A stretch of 64,000 nucleotides of DNA, from assembly GCA_902789665.1 (NCBI GenBank), contig CADAOY010000003.1, positions 124,001-188,000 of the forward strand, written 5' to 3'. The notes below the pieces were generated by a model. It saw only the letters and a program-made list of their open reading frames with translations. It searched no databases and was not told where the DNA came from. How positions within the stretch are numbered: position 1 is the stretch's first letter; each line of letters begins with the position of its first letter. This stretch comes from an uncultured Lachnospiraceae bacterium. GTDB lineage: Bacteria > Bacillota > Clostridia > Lachnospirales > Lachnospiraceae. The translations under genes and the position numbers were made by a program. Below, piece after piece: positions 8,114 through 18,100 of the stretch.

Positions 8114-8941
8114 CTAAATCATTCCAAACAGTCCGGAAATACCTGCCAGATGAGTCTCTACAGTACTGCATACCGAGTGAATCAGGTTATGATTATGAAT
8201 CGCTGTAAGTATCCTTGAGGTATATACCTGATCCATTACGATATCATTAATAGTTCCAAATCTTATATTCTCCATAAGTACGAAGAGTGCCCATACAACA
8301 ACCATAACTGTGAAACAGCCTAAGATGGCGCCGCTGATTCGGCTTACATATCCTACGAACTTAACATCCGAATCCTTCTTCTTGTCCATGTAATCGATGC
8401 CATACTGCATGCCGTGATATATAAGCCAGGCAATTACGATAAAGGTACCGATTTCCATTGCTCTTCGAACGAAGAATATTGCTATATATTCCGGAGCATT
8501 TGAAGAATCAATATAGATGTTATCATACTTTTGAATAACACCCTGCATCTTACTGGTTACCGACTGTGGGAAGCCCATGTACTGTAAAATATTAATTCTT
8601 GCAGTAGTATTAGGATCTACGTGGAAAGTCTGGTTAACAAGATCACCTACGATTTCCTGTGGAACTTCGTTATATAACAGTCCATTATGTCTTGCATAAT
8701 CAACTGTTACCTTGGTCTGCATGTCTTCCAGAATCACCGTACTAAGTTTCTGAACTACTGCTTCATCAATTGTAATGCTTCCACCAAGCTCAGTTGCTAA
8801 AAACGGACTTGCGTAATAAGAAACAGATAATGCAAAAACTGCAATTATTACATTAAGAACCGGTCTTGCAAAAACCTTATAATATCCAACGATACCGCCG
8901 AGTATAAGAAAACCTAAAATAATAAGTGTTAATATATTCAT
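8114..8941 (-). CDS. CvpA-like integral membrane protein
   Basis: The 275-residue protein has a CvpA/colicin-V-production-like layout: two hydrophobic segments at 3-20 and 27-47, an extracytoplasmic loop of roughly 100 residues, then two more segments (about 155-180 and 200-228). The start MNILTLIILGFLILGGIVGYYKV resembles the CvpA family. I chose ATG 8941 because GGAGG stands five bases before it and an upstream ATG would add only a short polar tail. CvpA proteins are known from secretion and envelope contexts, but their biochemical role is unclear. The gene is led by SARP-type box B and lies next to candidate substrates, so a role in the secretion apparatus or its envelope partner is a reasonable guess. 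Confidence 0.7.
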   Translation of the reverse strand: MNILTLIILGFLILGGIVGYYKVFARPVLNVIIAVFALSVSYYASPFLATELGGSITIDEAVVQKLSTVILEDMQTKVTVDYARHNGLLYNEVPQEIVGDLVNQTFHVDPNTTARINILQYMGFPQSVTSKMQGVIQKYDNIYIDSSNAPEYIAIFFVRRAMEIGTFIVIAWLIYHGMQYGIDYMDKKKDSDVKFVGYVSRISGAILGCFTVMVVVWALFVLMENIRFGTINDIVMDQVYTSRILTAIHNHNLIHSVCSTVETHLAGISGLFGMI

Positions 8942-9023
8942 ACGCCCCTCCTTCGCCTCCAATACAGGCTTTTTTATATTGTGTACAATCTATTAATCTG
9001 GTACTTTTTTGTTTGTTAATCCT

Positions 9024-9056
9024 ATAATAACCTATGCTTCATAACAAAAGTGCAAC
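9024..9056 (-). promoter_or_regulatory. SARP-type box B, promoter of the CvpA-like gene
   Basis: GTTGCAC-TTTT-GTTATGA (box 9041-9056 and following bases, minus strand) precedes TATTAT (9024-9029) by nine bases. The GTT cores are 11 bp apart, as in the other boxes. Confidence 0.8.
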
Positions 9057-9103
9057 ACTAATTATTAAGAAAATATAAACAATTCAGGGCTTAAATAATG
9101 GCA

Positions 9104-9132
9104 TAAAAAAACTGTCGTAAACTTACGACAGT
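9104..9132 (-). terminator. Terminator after the 562-aa gene
   Basis: The hairpin arms ACTGTCGTAA/TTACGACAGT (9111-9132) are followed on the minus strand by seven T. It lies 22 bp downstream of the stop at 9154. Confidence 0.9.
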
Positions 9133-9153
9133 CTTTTTAACTTTAATATATTA

Positions 9154-10842
9154 TTACTTATTCATTGTATTTTGCATCTCAGGTTCCTTATTTTTAATTT
9201 CCTCAGGTTTCTTAGTATTCTCTAAGCGGCGCTTCTCTTCAATCTTCTTGTTGCTCTCTTTCATAGCCGCTTCCTTGAATAACTCTTTAATGTTTCCTGC
9301 TGTGAATGCCTTGCCACTCTTAACGGCATCTACACCGGCATTAACAATATTCTGGAAGTTTGGATCCTTCATATTCTTTGCCATATCATCCGGATTAGGA
9401 ACGAGTGATTTATCAAGTCTCTTATAAGCATCTGTGAAATTCTCACCTGCCTTAATATCAAGGCCACCATTCTTCTTAAGATTATCCATCCTGTTAGAAT
9501 AGAATAAAGTCTTTGAAACATATTCTGTCATGGCAGTCTTAAGTTCCTCATCATTCATGTTGGAACCTACGAGATCGCCTCTGTTCTTCTCTTCCTGCTT
9601 AAGGGCATCTTCACACTTCTTCTCCATTTCTTTAACTTTGAAATCAAGCTGAGCCTTAAACATTTCTTTACGCATTTCATCAATGCTGTTCTTAATCTCT
9701 TTGGCCTGAGAAATTCTTACTCTTTCATGCTCATTCTTAGGTAATACTTTTTCACCATCTATATCAATTGTTAACCTTTCATCCTCTTTATCAAAGGCGT
9801 CAACCGAACTATCCCCAATCTTCTTATCCAGATACTCATTGGTTGCTTTATAGCACTTAAGAGACAGTTTGTCATACATTTCCATTTCAGCAGATGTAAG
9901 TCTTGTACGTCCACTGATGCTCTTCATAAACTCATCAAACTCAGCTAAACTTTTTTTAACTTTTCTAAATTCAGGTGAAGAGCGGAATTTCTTATCAATA
10001 TCCCATGTAAGATGTTTTAATCCGTTAATCTTCTTTTTCTGTGAACTGGTTACACCATCCTTGATTTCACCAATCTTATAACCACGCTTCTCTGATTCCT
10101 TCTCATCAGGTTTTTCAGTCTTTTTATACTTACTTCTCTGTTTATTCTTTTCTTGCTGCTTCTTCTTCTCGGCAGCAAATGCCTTCTTTTCTTCTTCAAG
10201 TTTCTTCTGAGCAGCCTTAAGCTTGGCTTTCTCTATTTCCAGACGTTCAGCTTCTTTACGAAGACGCTCTCGTTCTTTGGCCAGCTGACTTTTAACAACA
10301 TCCTTGGTTCTGGCGCCAATATCAGGAAGATGTTCAAGTTCATCTTCATTACCGGCTAATGGATTATACTTACCTTGATGTTCCGGCGCCGGTCGTCTGT
10401 TCCTGTTCTCCACCATATCATCCAATCTAAAAGAATTGGAACGGCGAATCACCGGCTCATCCTCTTCTAATTCGACATTATCCACATCATTGGCATTAAC
10501 ATTAGGATTATTTTCCTGCTGACGACGATCTACCTCATGCTCATTCTGATTATTATCGCCTACCTGACCATTATTATTATTTCCGGCACCTGCTCCAGCG
10601 TCATTATTGTTATTTATCTGCTGGTTATTATTATTGTTATTGTTAACATGTTCTTTAGCCGGCGCCTGATTATCCCTTCTAGGATCTAATTCTCTAGGGA
10701 TTTCATCTCCAAACTTCTGCTGAAGTTCGCCATTTATATTAATATTTTCATCAATATTATCCATCTCTTCTGGAGGCATAAGTGGTTCTGCCTGCGGGTT
10801 TGTATTATTTGGATTATTTATTACATCTTGAATGTTTTCCAT
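9154..10842 (-). CDS. 562-aa Asn-rich coiled-coil protein without signal peptide (candidate secreted substrate)
   Basis: The first 120 residues are disordered and Asn-rich (NNNNNNNQQINNNND, GAGAGNNNN). A Lys/Glu/Arg coiled coil covers about 180-245 (KERERLRKEAERLE). The rest is helical, with KKINGLKHLTWDIDKKF at about 270 and a charged C-terminus ending EMQNTMNK. There is no signal peptide or membrane span. AGGAGG lies eight bases before ATG 10842. It is monocistronic, with box C 45-80 bp upstream and a strong terminator downstream. The same layout, disordered Asn/Gln linker plus coiled coil, is seen in the 1416- and 1150-residue proteins. No known domain is recognised. A substrate of the secretion system or a scaffold are the two readings. 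Confidence 0.8.
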   Translation of the reverse strand: MENIQDVINNPNNTNPQAEPLMPPEEMDNIDENININGELQQKFGDEIPRELDPRRDNQAPAKEHVNNNNNNNQQINNNNDAGAGAGNNNNGQVGDNNQNEHEVDRRQQENNPNVNANDVDNVELEEDEPVIRRSNSFRLDDMVENRNRRPAPEHQGKYNPLAGNEDELEHLPDIGARTKDVVKSQLAKERERLRKEAERLEIEKAKLKAAQKKLEEEKKAFAAEKKKQQEKNKQRSKYKKTEKPDEKESEKRGYKIGEIKDGVTSSQKKKINGLKHLTWDIDKKFRSSPEFRKVKKSLAEFDEFMKSISGRTRLTSAEMEMYDKLSLKCYKATNEYLDKKIGDSSVDAFDKEDERLTIDIDGEKVLPKNEHERVRISQAKEIKNSIDEMRKEMFKAQLDFKVKEMEKKCEDALKQEEKNRGDLVGSNMNDEELKTAMTEYVSKTLFYSNRMDNLKKNGGLDIKAGENFTDAYKRLDKSLVPNPDDMAKNMKDPNFQNIVNAGVDAVKSGKAFTAGNIKELFKEAAMKESNKKIEEKRRLENTKKPEEIKNKEPEMQNTMNK

Positions 10843-10887
10843 TATTAAATCCTCCTATTTACCTTCGCTTCTATATCAGTTTATATC

Positions 10888-10920
10888 AATATATCAGCCA
10901 AAGTATAACAAAAGCGTAAC
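10888..10920 (-). promoter_or_regulatory. SARP-type box C, promoter of the 562-aa gene
   Basis: GTTACGC-TTTT-GTTATAC on the minus strand is followed after nine bases by TATATT (10888-10893). Here the two heptamers agree at five of seven positions, so the direct-repeat nature is easy to see. Confidence 0.85.
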
Positions 10921-10928
10921 AAACTAAT

Positions 10929-12632
10929 CTATCGACCTAAATATGTAAATGCCAGCATTGTCATATCATCAAACTGAGGCTCTCCATCGGCAAACTTATC
11001 TACATCATTACGAACAACTCTGATAAGTTCCTCATTTGAAACACTCTTATTTCGATTCAGGATATACTCTATTCTCTCAATGCCATATCTTTCGCCCGAA
11101 ATACTCTTGGCCTCATTAAGTCCGTCAGTATAAAGGAATATTCTGTCTCCCGGTTCAAGAACAAATTCATCATCAATGAAGGTACAGCCCGGAATGAATG
11201 CAACTGCAGGAGAATGTTTTCCTTTCTTAATTTCAAAATCTCCGCCACTATGCATAATAGCCGGATAATCATGTCCTGCATTACAGAAGTTTACATGTCC
11301 ATTTCTTAAATCCACTATACCTAACCAGACTGTAACGAACATTCCTGATTCATTCTTCTCTGCTATCATTTCATCAGTATATGCGATAATTTCTGATGCA
11401 GTTCCACCAAGTTTGGCTCTACCTTTTATTAAAGACTTGGAAATAGCCATAAAGAACGCAGCTCCAACTCCCTTATCAGATACATCAGCAATAACAATTG
11501 CCACATGATCATCATCCATCATAAAGAAGTCATAGAAGTCACCACCAACCTCTTTAGCCGGCTTCATATATGCATGCACATTGAAATCCGTCTTGTCATT
11601 AAGAAGCATTTGACCATGAGGAAGCATTCCCATCTGAATCTTTGCCGCAAGTTCAAGTTCTGCTCCAATTCTTTCAGTCTGCTTTGTAATATTGGTTACA
11701 TTGGCAATATTATATATGGTATCATTTTCCATCTTATCAATGGCTGCTGTCAGGCTTCTGATTTCCTTAACATTGCAGATATTCTCATCAAGAGGCTCTT
11801 TACCTTTTGTATTCTCATCTGCAAATCTTTCTGCTTCCAAAGCAAGTTTTCTGATAGGGTCTACCAGCTGTCTTCTTATGAATCCTGAAACGGAAACCAT
11901 GTATATAATGATGAATATTGTACTAAGAGCACCTACACCCTGAACGAAACTACGTCTCATGGTAGTTAAATCTTCGATATATCTTTGTACACACAGAATT
12001 CCCTTTACTGTACCATCTTCTCCCTTAAGAGGAAGAAGTGCCGTAACGTGCGGAATACCACCATTTAAATCCTTGGTTCTTACAACAAATTCAGAGTCTG
12101 AACTACCCTCCATTATTCGTTTATAACACTCAATATACTCTTCGGTGGAAGTATCTACAACTTTTCCCATAGGCCACGGATCATAAGGACTGTTATCATT
12201 AACACAGTTAAATACACATGTATACTGTGTGTAATCCTCTGATGGAATAATGGCATATATTACTGATACATCCTGAGTATTGCAAAGATTATACAAACTT
12301 TGCCTTGAATAGTCATACTCAGATACATATTGTACTTCGTCAATGCTATAATACTCAGCCTCAGATACCGGAATGCTAAAATCATTGAATTCTTCAATGG
12401 CAAGATCCATTCTCTCAGCACCGATTTCAAGATATTCATCAAGGCTGTCAGGATACAGAAGTGACTGAGCATATACACCTATCCTGTAAACAGAGTTATT
12501 ATATTCTTTGGTAAAACTTGCTGTAAAAGCATAATAACCAATGGCAATTACAAGGTACGTAAACAAAACCATCGTTACCAGAATAGTTCCAATTGTAATT
12601 GTATATAAACTAAATTTAACTTTCTTAAACAA
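10929..12632 (-). CDS. RsbU/SpoIIE-type serine phosphatase with sensor domain and HAMP
   Basis: The 567-residue membrane phosphatase has an N-terminal membrane segment (about 8-35), an extracytoplasmic sensor region (about 40-225, dCache-like, with YAIIPSEDYTQYTCVFN), a second membrane segment (about 228-250), a HAMP-like linker (RRQLVDPIRKLALEAERFA) and a C-terminal PP2C/SpoIIE domain (about 330-567). Metal-site motifs are visible: GGDFYDFF, DVSDKGVGAAFF, GHDYPAI and FDDMTML. TTG 12632 is the likely start because GGAGG lies six bases before it; the longer frame opens on another TTG without a site. In partner switching this enzyme dephosphorylates a STAS antagonist, here probably the product at 20.7 kb. 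It directly follows the RsbW-like kinase gene. Confidence 0.88.
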   Translation of the reverse strand: MFKKVKFSLYTITIGTILVTMVLFTYLVIAIGYYAFTASFTKEYNNSVYRIGVYAQSLLYPDSLDEYLEIGAERMDLAIEEFNDFSIPVSEAEYYSIDEVQYVSEYDYSRQSLYNLCNTQDVSVIYAIIPSEDYTQYTCVFNCVNDNSPYDPWPMGKVVDTSTEEYIECYKRIMEGSSDSEFVVRTKDLNGGIPHVTALLPLKGEDGTVKGILCVQRYIEDLTTMRRSFVQGVGALSTIFIIIYMVSVSGFIRRQLVDPIRKLALEAERFADENTKGKEPLDENICNVKEIRSLTAAIDKMENDTIYNIANVTNITKQTERIGAELELAAKIQMGMLPHGQMLLNDKTDFNVHAYMKPAKEVGGDFYDFFMMDDDHVAIVIADVSDKGVGAAFFMAISKSLIKGRAKLGGTASEIIAYTDEMIAEKNESGMFVTVWLGIVDLRNGHVNFCNAGHDYPAIMHSGGDFEIKKGKHSPAVAFIPGCTFIDDEFVLEPGDRIFLYTDGLNEAKSISGERYGIERIEYILNRNKSVSNEELIRVVRNDVDKFADGEPQFDDMTMLAFTYLGR

Positions 12633-12659
12633 TGTATACCTCCAAAGGTATCTTATCAA

Positions 12660-13145
12660 TTATTCGCTGGCAAGTGCCTTCTTAATTCTTAAAATATTCT
12701 TACCATCTTTAAACTCGTAATCTACAGAATCCATAGTATGTTTTACAATATGAATTCCAAAACCACCGACTTTTTGTAGGAACTGAGCGCCTGTTGTATC
12801 TGCATCCTCAACGTCAAGTGGATTAAATGGCTTTCCTGAATCCATAAACTGAATTGTAACAACCATCGGCTCTTCTTCTACAACACAGAGGATCTCAGCC
12901 TTGCCAATTTCAGGTCTGTAAGCATAAGAAATAATATTAACAAAAATTTCCTCAACCGCAAGTCTGATTTCAAGCAGAATCTTCTTATCGCAGCCATATG
13001 AAATTAATTTATCTCTGATAAAATCCTGAACCGGATCCATAGCATCATCAACAGCATCGATAATTATTGATTTGCCATCGTCACTGATTTTGTATTCCGG
13101 TTCGTTATCGTATCCATCACCAATATGTATTAAATTATCGCTCAT
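12660..13145 (-). CDS. RsbW/SpoIIAB-type serine kinase (anti-sigma-like)
   Basis: This is a 161-residue soluble HATPase_c_2 protein. The ATP-lid motifs can be read in order: N box EEIFVNIISYAY (about 66-77), G1 DSGKPFNPL (about 101-109) and G2 GGFGIHIVKHTMD (about 126-138). An N-terminal extension of about 35 residues is not usual in RsbW. Such kinases phosphorylate a STAS antagonist and hold a partner, classically a sigma factor, when the antagonist is phosphorylated. No sigma factor gene is in the window, so the held partner may lie elsewhere or be a component of the secretion system. It is co-transcribed with the phosphatase, under box D. Confidence 0.9.
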   Translation of the reverse strand: MSDNLIHIGDGYDNEPEYKISDDGKSIIIDAVDDAMDPVQDFIRDKLISYGCDKKILLEIRLAVEEIFVNIISYAYRPEIGKAEILCVVEEEPMVVTIQFMDSGKPFNPLDVEDADTTGAQFLQKVGGFGIHIVKHTMDSVDYEFKDGKNILRIKKALASE

Positions 13146-13167
13146 ATTATCCCCTCCTTAACGGATT

Positions 13168-13788
13168 TTATTCATCATCTTCTTCTATATCATTTTCTTC
13201 ATCTTCTTCATTTTCTTCTTGTTTTTCCTTAGGTTTAACACCAAATAATTCTTTGATATTATTACCTATGATTCCAAGAGTTGAAGGCTGTTTATCGTCA
13301 GACTCATTATTCTTTGAATTATCCATGGCATGTCTTTTTATTATACCTGTCGTGGATAAGTCAAATCTCTTTAATGCAATCTTTTGTACTATAAATGCCG
13401 TTAAAGATCTGGCTGTAAAAAATGAAGCCTGCAGTAACCCTTCTTCATTTTCATAAAAAGTAATACACACAGGATAAAAAATATATGTCTTAAAAATACA
13501 TCCAATTGATGTATCATAACTTTGAAGCTTTACTCCTCGGCCAAGTGAACTTATGGCTTTGGAAACTTTATATACAGCCTGGGTATTATTGTAATCGGAG
13601 GTATAAAAATAATCCCTTCTTGATACTCCGAATGTTCTTATTTTCTGTTCACCGTCAGCAGGTCCCCACATCTGGAATCTCACTTCATTGACGACTCTGA
13701 AATTACCGTCTGAGTCGAGTTCGACCTGATTAAGTAATACCTTACGAGCCTCTTTGGCTATTGACATTTTTTCTTTTTCTTTTGCCAT
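13168..13788 (-). CDS. 206-aa protein with acidic tail, unknown
   Basis: The protein is 206 residues long and lacks a signal peptide. Residues 15-150 look like a compact alpha/beta fold (FRVVNEVRFQMWGPADGEQKIRTFGVSRRDYFYTSD is only partly quoted by key residues: F-R-V-V, M-W-G-P, F-G-V-S-R-R). A moderately hydrophobic patch lies at about 95-110. The C-terminal 25 residues are almost all Glu and Asp. The acidic tail recalls the much longer one on the VirB4-like protein. It lies between the membrane protein at 13.8 kb and the RsbW-like kinase gene, with gaps of 12 and 22 bp, so it is part of operon D. I do not recognise the family; an adaptor between machine and switch is one guess. Confidence 0.72.
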   Translation of the reverse strand: MAKEKEKMSIAKEARKVLLNQVELDSDGNFRVVNEVRFQMWGPADGEQKIRTFGVSRRDYFYTSDYNNTQAVYKVSKAISSLGRGVKLQSYDTSIGCIFKTYIFYPVCITFYENEEGLLQASFFTARSLTAFIVQKIALKRFDLSTTGIIKRHAMDNSKNNESDDKQPSTLGIIGNNIKELFGVKPKEKQEENEEDEENDIEEDDE

Positions 13789-13800
13789 TTTTTTAATTGC

Positions 13801-15072
13801 CTAATTAGGCGCTTCTCCTTTGCTTAAGTACAGATTACCCATTGTATCAATTACAATATTTATATAAACTGTCTGATTAAGACTGTCACTGTGGAAACTT
13901 ATTTGGGTAAGAATTACATCATCAGGAAGTGTGAAATTGCTAGCATCAAAATCAGAAAAGTCTGTCTCTTCAGTCGCCTCATCAGTTGCCTCTTCAGCAG
14001 TCTCTTCAACTGCTTCTTCAGCAGTCTCTTCAGTTGCTTCTTCTGTAGTCTCTGCAGTTTCCTCTGTATTCTGAACCTCAGTTTCACTGCTTTCTTCTGA
14101 AACAGTTTCGCCTGTTTCTCCTTCTGCCTGAGTTTTTGCGCCTTCAAATGCGGCTCGAACTTCTTCCGACACGCCTTCAGGCATAGTGCCATATAAGACA
14201 TATTCTCTCACCTGGTCAGCAATATTATTTCCTTCTTCATCAAAATATACGAAACTCGGACTCATGACATCAGCAAGAGATAATACCGGTCTGGCATCAT
14301 CATAAGTAAATCCATCAGGAGGCGTACCATAGCTTTCTTCAAGAAAACGCTGTTCGGCTTCCTCTTCAGTCAGTTCCTCTTCAGGTTCAGGTGTTTCTTC
14401 GGCTCCATCACCATTTTCACCGGATGCATTTTCTTTTGCTTCTTTAATACCCTCAGAATAGAATAATCTTACAATAGCTTCCCCTTCTTCAGGCTCAGTT
14501 ATCTCATATCTTACAGGAGCATCCATTGTATCAATGGTCCAGTCACCCAAACCATTTATAAATACTATATCTGCAGCTGCTCCATTTCTCCTTAAAATGA
14601 ATGGAAACTCACTGTCATTTGCGACAAAATTACCGGTTCCCAAGAAGAATGTTTCACCTTCCATTAAAGAAAGAGTTAATTTCTTGCCTTCAGCAGAAAC
14701 ATTTATCGGAATATCCATACTTACAAGTACTGCCTCATAACCGTAAGCCTGCTGAACTTTCTCTAAATGAATATAAGTTATCCCTTCAGAAAGAGCTTTT
14801 ACTTTATATTTCTCAGAATTAGGCTTCTTGTTGCCCTTAAGATTTATCTCAGCAATATCTGAATCTGTTACATATACAGTCCATGGAACATCCTGATCAG
14901 CTTTAGCCTTAACAGTTACAGTCATACCGGACTTCTTTGTAACAACTGTTACAGGATAATCAGTATCTTCAAAAAACACCGTCTTCGTACCAGCTGTGCC
15001 ATTGAAGATAAGTAATAATCCCACTAAAACTATCAGAAGAATAATTACTCCAATTGCTAATTTCTGCTTCAT
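13801..15072 (-). CDS. Membrane-anchored extracellular protein with Glu/Thr/Ala-rich stalk
   Basis: The 423-residue protein has one N-terminal membrane anchor (about 5-25, AIGVIILLIVLVGLLLIF) and an extracytoplasmic remainder. A beta-rich region (about 30-210) contains GDWTIDTMD, similar to GRDDWTMDNM in the 1812-residue neighbour. Two low-complexity stretches follow (about 215-245 and 315-380, with repeated ETAEEA units). The end (about 385-423) is beta-rich. ATG 15072 has AGAAAGG eight bases upstream; an earlier in-frame ATG would place 17 polar residues before the anchor. The shared motif with the giant protein suggests that the two interact or share a fold. A VirB8-like periplasmic-arm role is possible from topology alone, without sequence proof. 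Confidence 0.75.
   Translation of the reverse strand: MKQKLAIGVIILLIVLVGLLLIFNGTAGTKTVFFEDTDYPVTVVTKKSGMTVTVKAKADQDVPWTVYVTDSDIAEINLKGNKKPNSEKYKVKALSEGITYIHLEKVQQAYGYEAVLVSMDIPINVSAEGKKLTLSLMEGETFFLGTGNFVANDSEFPFILRRNGAAADIVFINGLGDWTIDTMDAPVRYEITEPEEGEAIVRLFYSEGIKEAKENASGENGDGAEETPEPEEELTEEEAEQRFLEESYGTPPDGFTYDDARPVLSLADVMSPSFVYFDEEGNNIADQVREYVLYGTMPEGVSEEVRAAFEGAKTQAEGETGETVSEESSETEVQNTEETAETTEEATEETAEEAVEETAEEATDEATEETDFSDFDASNFTLPDDVILTQISFHSDSLNQTVYINIVIDTMGNLYLSKGEAPN
13960..14110 (-). repeat. Tandem Glu/Thr/Ala-codon repeats in the 423-aa membrane protein
   Basis: Imperfect 15- to 24-base repeats around GAAGAGGCAACTGAAGAG-type units encode (E)TAEEA(T/V)EE. They form an acidic stalk in the protein and may vary in number. 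Confidence 0.6.
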
Positions 15073-15101
15073 AATAATAACCTTTCTTATAACGCAAGAT
15101 T

Positions 15102-15140
15102 GGTTTAAGGGGCGAAGTGCCATACTCCGCCGCTTAAACC
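15102..15140 (-). promoter_or_regulatory. Intercistronic hairpin after the 1812-aa gene
   Basis: Arms GGTTTAAGcGGCG and CGCCcCTTAAACC enclose a 13-base loop. No T-run follows on the minus strand, so it is not a classical terminator. It lies 25 bp after the stop of the giant gene and 30 bp before the next start. A stability or processing element that uncouples their levels is the likely role. Confidence 0.55.
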
Positions 15141-15165
15141 TAATAATTTAATTACTTATAATTTT

Positions 15166-18100
15166 TTATGGCTGGCTTGGGTCGCCACCCTGACCTTGCT
15201 CGCCGCCTTGCTGCTGTTCGCCGCCACCACTTTGCTGCTCACCGGCACCTTGCTGCTGTTCACCGCCGCCTTGTTGCTGCTCGCCGCCTTGTTGCTGCTC
15301 GCCGCCTTGCTGCTGCTCGCTGCCGCCTTGCTGTTGTTCACTACCACCCTGGCCTGCATTTGGATCAACTGCACTAGCATTAGGATCAACTGTCTCTGTG
15401 CCCGGACCTACGCCTGAGCCAGGATTTGTATCTGTACCGGTATTTGTGCCAGTGTTTGTACCAGTATTTGTATCTGTGCCTGTATTAGTTCCGGTATTTG
15501 TTCCGGTATTAGTACCTGTATTTGTTCCGGTATTTGTTCCGGTATTTGTACCTGTGTTTGTACCGGTATTTGTACCTGTGTTAGTTCCGGTATTAGTCTG
15601 AGTTTCCTCTTTCTTAACCTCTTCACTTTCAACAGTCACAAAGATAATCTTCTGAACTGTCGGATTATCTGCTGCATATACTTTAATCTTGTATACGATT
15701 GACTCTCCGGTTGCATTGGCTGGAGCTGTAAATCTGATGCTTGAACCGTTAACCGCATATGTAGTACTTGCTGTTACATCATTTCCAGCTTCACCGTACA
15801 TTCTGTAAACATTGTATCCGAATCCGCTTCCGGCATTACCTGTAAGAAGAACTGATACATCTACATAATTACCGCCTTTAAGTGATACCTGGTTATTGTC
15901 TGCAGTAACCTGTCCGCCAAGACCATTATCTCTGTAGTAATATACCTGCATTCCTACGTTACCAAAGATGAGTTTTCCTTCACCCTCAAGTCCATTAAAG
16001 GTCTGCTCTTCAGTGCCATCTATCACTTCAGTACCGTATGCATAGTCTGCACTCCATCCGTTGATTGTAAGAACTGCATTGGAATCTCTGCTTCCATCTG
16101 ATCTTACAATATAAGGTATAAGTGAGATAGACTTAATCTTAAACTGATTATTAAAGTTAGGTATTAATATTCTTGCAGTCTGCTTTGTATTAGACATGAA
16201 CTTCTTTTCACCGTTAAGGTACTGTGAAATATCAGGATAGTCTAATACCTGAGTTGCGCCATAGATATCATCATATGTAACCTTCATCTGTACACCCATC
16301 CTTGAAGTTTCGGATGAGAATGTAGCAAACTTGTTATCGAATGTAATATCTACAGGAGTTACACTGTCAAGACCATATATTTCATGTGATGTGCAATCCT
16401 TTGTCTGAACAACACTGCTTGTTGCAAATACCTGATTGAATGCACTGTAACTTCTCTTCTTGGATTCAGTTGTTGTTGTAACTCCAATTTCAGTTGTTGT
16501 CTGAATTTCATCAATATCATAAACCTGTGCAGTTGCACCGGCTACTGTTGCTACTATTTCACCATAAGATACAATCTGATATCCTATGATTTCCTTAACA
16601 TATGGAACATCAAATGTCATATGTGCTGTTGTTCCGGCTCCGATTTCGTAAATATATTCATCAGTAAGATACTTATATTCACTGTAATGAGTGGTAGCAC
16701 CGCCATCAAGAAGTGATGTATACAGGAAACTTACTGCAACATCGTTGCCTTCCTGAACAAGTCTTCTGGACTCTGTTCCAGGACCAAATACGATATCAAG
16801 TTTTTCTTCGCAAAGATCTTTCTTATTGCTAAGAGGTGTAGGTGCCTGCACATAAGCACCAAACTTGGCATCTACTTCATTAAGTTCATAAATATATGTT
16901 TCAATTACAACGCCGTCTCTGATATGCTGTACAACTGCATAATCAAGAGCCATACCCTCTGTTATACACCTTGTCTCAAAGCTTGTTGCATATATAAAAT
17001 TCTGTGCATTAACATCCTGAACATAATATACTGTTCTTCCGTTAGCATCCTTACCCTTAGCAAGAGAGTTAGATGCTGCTGCGGCGTTAGCTGAATATGG
17101 ACAAGCATATCCAACAGCTGCTGACAATCTTGCTCCACTGGTATCCTCGACACTGTTTACAGTAGGATATACGTAAATATCTACTCTGTCGCTTGTTGTA
17201 TCCGGAAGTCTTGTTACAGGAGTAATAAGTGATGAATCATCATCACCGCTCCATTCAAGAACATTATCCGTAAAGAATATTGTTGGCATAACCTGTGCTC
17301 TTCCTATTGGGAAGGACTGGCTAACAACCTTAGTATTTGTACTCGCTGCCAGTTTATTAAGATCCATATCCCTGCAGTACTCATCATTAATAGTAACTTT
17401 CAAAGGACCATCCTTAATAACCTGTGACAGATATACACTCTGAATATTCCAAACTGCCGGTTCATTATTACGTGTCTGAGCAGTAAATGTAATATCTTTA
17501 ATTGATTTCAAATCCGCAATCGGAGGTAATACAAATCTGTCTGTGTGGTTAGGTCTTATCATCCACTTTGATACAGAAATGGTTCCCAGTCCATCCGGAG
17601 CAACCGTACCTGTTGCCTCAACAGATTTAACGGTTTCATTCATATATTCGCCCATTCTCTCAACTACATCGAATGAAGCAATCTTGGTTTCATTATTGGT
17701 TGTTGTATATGTTACATCAGCCTTGATTGAACCAACGAACTGATTATAATCAACACTTTGCTGTCCTGTAACTACTTCACAAAGTACCTTGACAGCCTTG
17801 GTCTTATAATTTACTTTGTAGAATTTGGCAAGCTGTGCTTCAGTCTTACCTGCCTGACCTCTGGATGATGCACTTTCCATTTCATCAACGTAATCTACGT
17901 CAATCCAGCCTACATCAGTAATTACATATGATAAGAACGAACCACCATTAGTATCTTCAGAAATGTTAATACTCTTAATGTTCAGCTTATCAAATGGTTC
18001 AGAATCTGATGCTGCATTTTCAGGAATAATTCTGAGAGCCTTAACTTCACCATAATTTCTATTTGTAAGAATTGTAAATGATTCAGTATGTCCGGATCTG

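Noticed and set aside
15178..15600. CRISPR-like array in the repeated 3' end of the giant gene
   Set aside because: Repeat units of 12-24 bp are contiguous, have no unique spacers, and keep the reading frame.
15168..15632. Overlapping frames encoding Ala/Leu or Val/Pro repeats opposite the giant gene
   Set aside because: They are shadows of the NTGT and GEQQQ coding repeats.
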